Shown piece by piece: positions 63,379-64,000 of a stretch of 64,000 nucleotides of DNA. Made by a program: the position numbers and the translations under genes. Within the stretch, counting starts at the first letter, position 1, and every line of letters starts with the position of its first letter. Location: NCBI RefSeq assembly GCF_018691265.1, contig NW_024881322.1:4154001-4218000 (forward strand), read 5' to 3'. The notes beneath the pieces were generated by a model that saw only the letters and a list, made by a program, of their open reading frames with translations, ran no database searches and was not told the DNA's origin. Source of the stretch: Tyto alba. Lineage: Eukaryota > Chordata > Aves > Strigiformes > Tytonidae.

Positions 63379-64000
63379 CTCTTGGTTATCTCACCTGGAA
63401 ATGCTGTTGTTTTGAAGTTGCCTGTAGGACTTCTTACAACTTCCTTCAGTTGCTCCAGGTTTTTAAAGTTGTGGTGCATATTTTTCCCTCCTCCATTTAT
63501 TGCCCTGAATTTTTTTTTTTGTTTCCCCCCCCTTCATGGTACCTACATCTCTGACATTCTGGAATCCTGTAGGCCAGATTTCAAGGAGGTTATAAAACCT
63601 GGAAAAAGCTGAAGGAGTGCAGGACAAAAGATACATTGACATTTTGCACTCACATCAGTAAAATCCAGTATTTTGCAGTGGACTCCTAGAGTAAGATCGT
63701 GGTCATCCAAATATTCTTGCAGGAAATGCGGTTGTTCCCCATAAACTTAAAAAGGGAGAAAAATCTCCCTGTTTTTATTAATGTACACACCCTCTGGTTC
63801 CTCAGTGATTGGTAGCAGCAGGTAATGGGGTTGTAGAATGGTGTTTGTTTAACAGAAAGGTAGGTTAAAAGGGAGTTGGTGTTCACTGGAATCAGCTGTG
63901 TGAAGCTCCATCTGACCCAGCTCAGAGGCTGAAGTGCTGTGAAAGGTGCAGGGTGCTGTGCACGGTGAGTTATACGTTTTGCTCAGGTAATCTCACTGCC

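Larger units (their letters stand above)
55259..64000. other. Intergenic sequence (~8.7 kb), no supported gene
   Basis: Small ORFs only, none with family resemblance. Contains A27 at 58899-58925, a G run near 58209-58222, a short hairpin (60319-60344), a short (ATAC)n patch near 55790-55812 and a TTTGG repeat (63341-63378). The adjacent gene on this side is not reached. Confidence 0.6.

Noticed and set aside
1..64000. Search for CRISPR arrays, prokaryotic operons, phage genes, rRNA or tRNA
   Set aside because: None seen. The window has vertebrate introns, avian-type repeats and a CpG-island promoter, so such systems are not expected.

Overview
This is a vertebrate nuclear window, almost certainly from a bird. 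It carries CR1 LINE copies of the avian type (one with recognisable reverse-transcriptase motifs, one 3'-end fragment ending in the ATTCTATG-type tail repeat) and a short stretch resembling the terminus of a common bird ERV LTR. I see no bacterial or phage genes.

One protein-coding gene is supported: SNRK (SNF-related serine/threonine kinase), on the minus strand and essentially complete. Five coding exons (25760-26348, 11190-11331, 8362-8574, 7131-7265, 896-2114) join in frame at GT-AG sites into 2,298 nt, or 765 codons plus a stop. That equals the length I recall for human SNRK. The N-terminal kinase domain, the UBA-like segment and the long acidic, serine-rich tail ending CCHVI are all readable. 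Upstream I infer two further exons from splice signals. Exon 2 (27778-27877) is a 100-nt non-coding exon with strong splice sites. Exon 1 lies in a CpG island and ends at the donor at 38818. This gives a seven-exon gene.

Layout: 1-895 is SNRK 3'UTR (partial); 896-26453 holds coding exons and large introns, with a 14-bp minisatellite at 4029-4300; 26454-38817 holds the two 5'UTR introns; about 38140-39620 is a TATA-less CpG-island promoter with NRF1-like, CCAAT and CRE-half motifs and strong G-rich/homopurine tracts. From 39.4 kb to 64 kb I find no supported protein-coding gene. That part is intergenic, with an old CR1 (about 42.7-44.0 kb), a CR1 3' end (55.0-55.3 kb), a possible LTR scrap (40.56 kb) and simple repeats. 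A divergent plus-strand non-coding transcript starting from the CpG island is plausible but unproven.

The most interesting signal is in the SNRK leader. The spliced 5'UTR appears to carry several upstream ORFs. One starts in exon 2 in a perfect ACCATGG context, crosses the exon 2/3 junction, and stops 51 nt before the SNRK start codon. This suggests translational control of the kinase. No novel multi-gene system was found.
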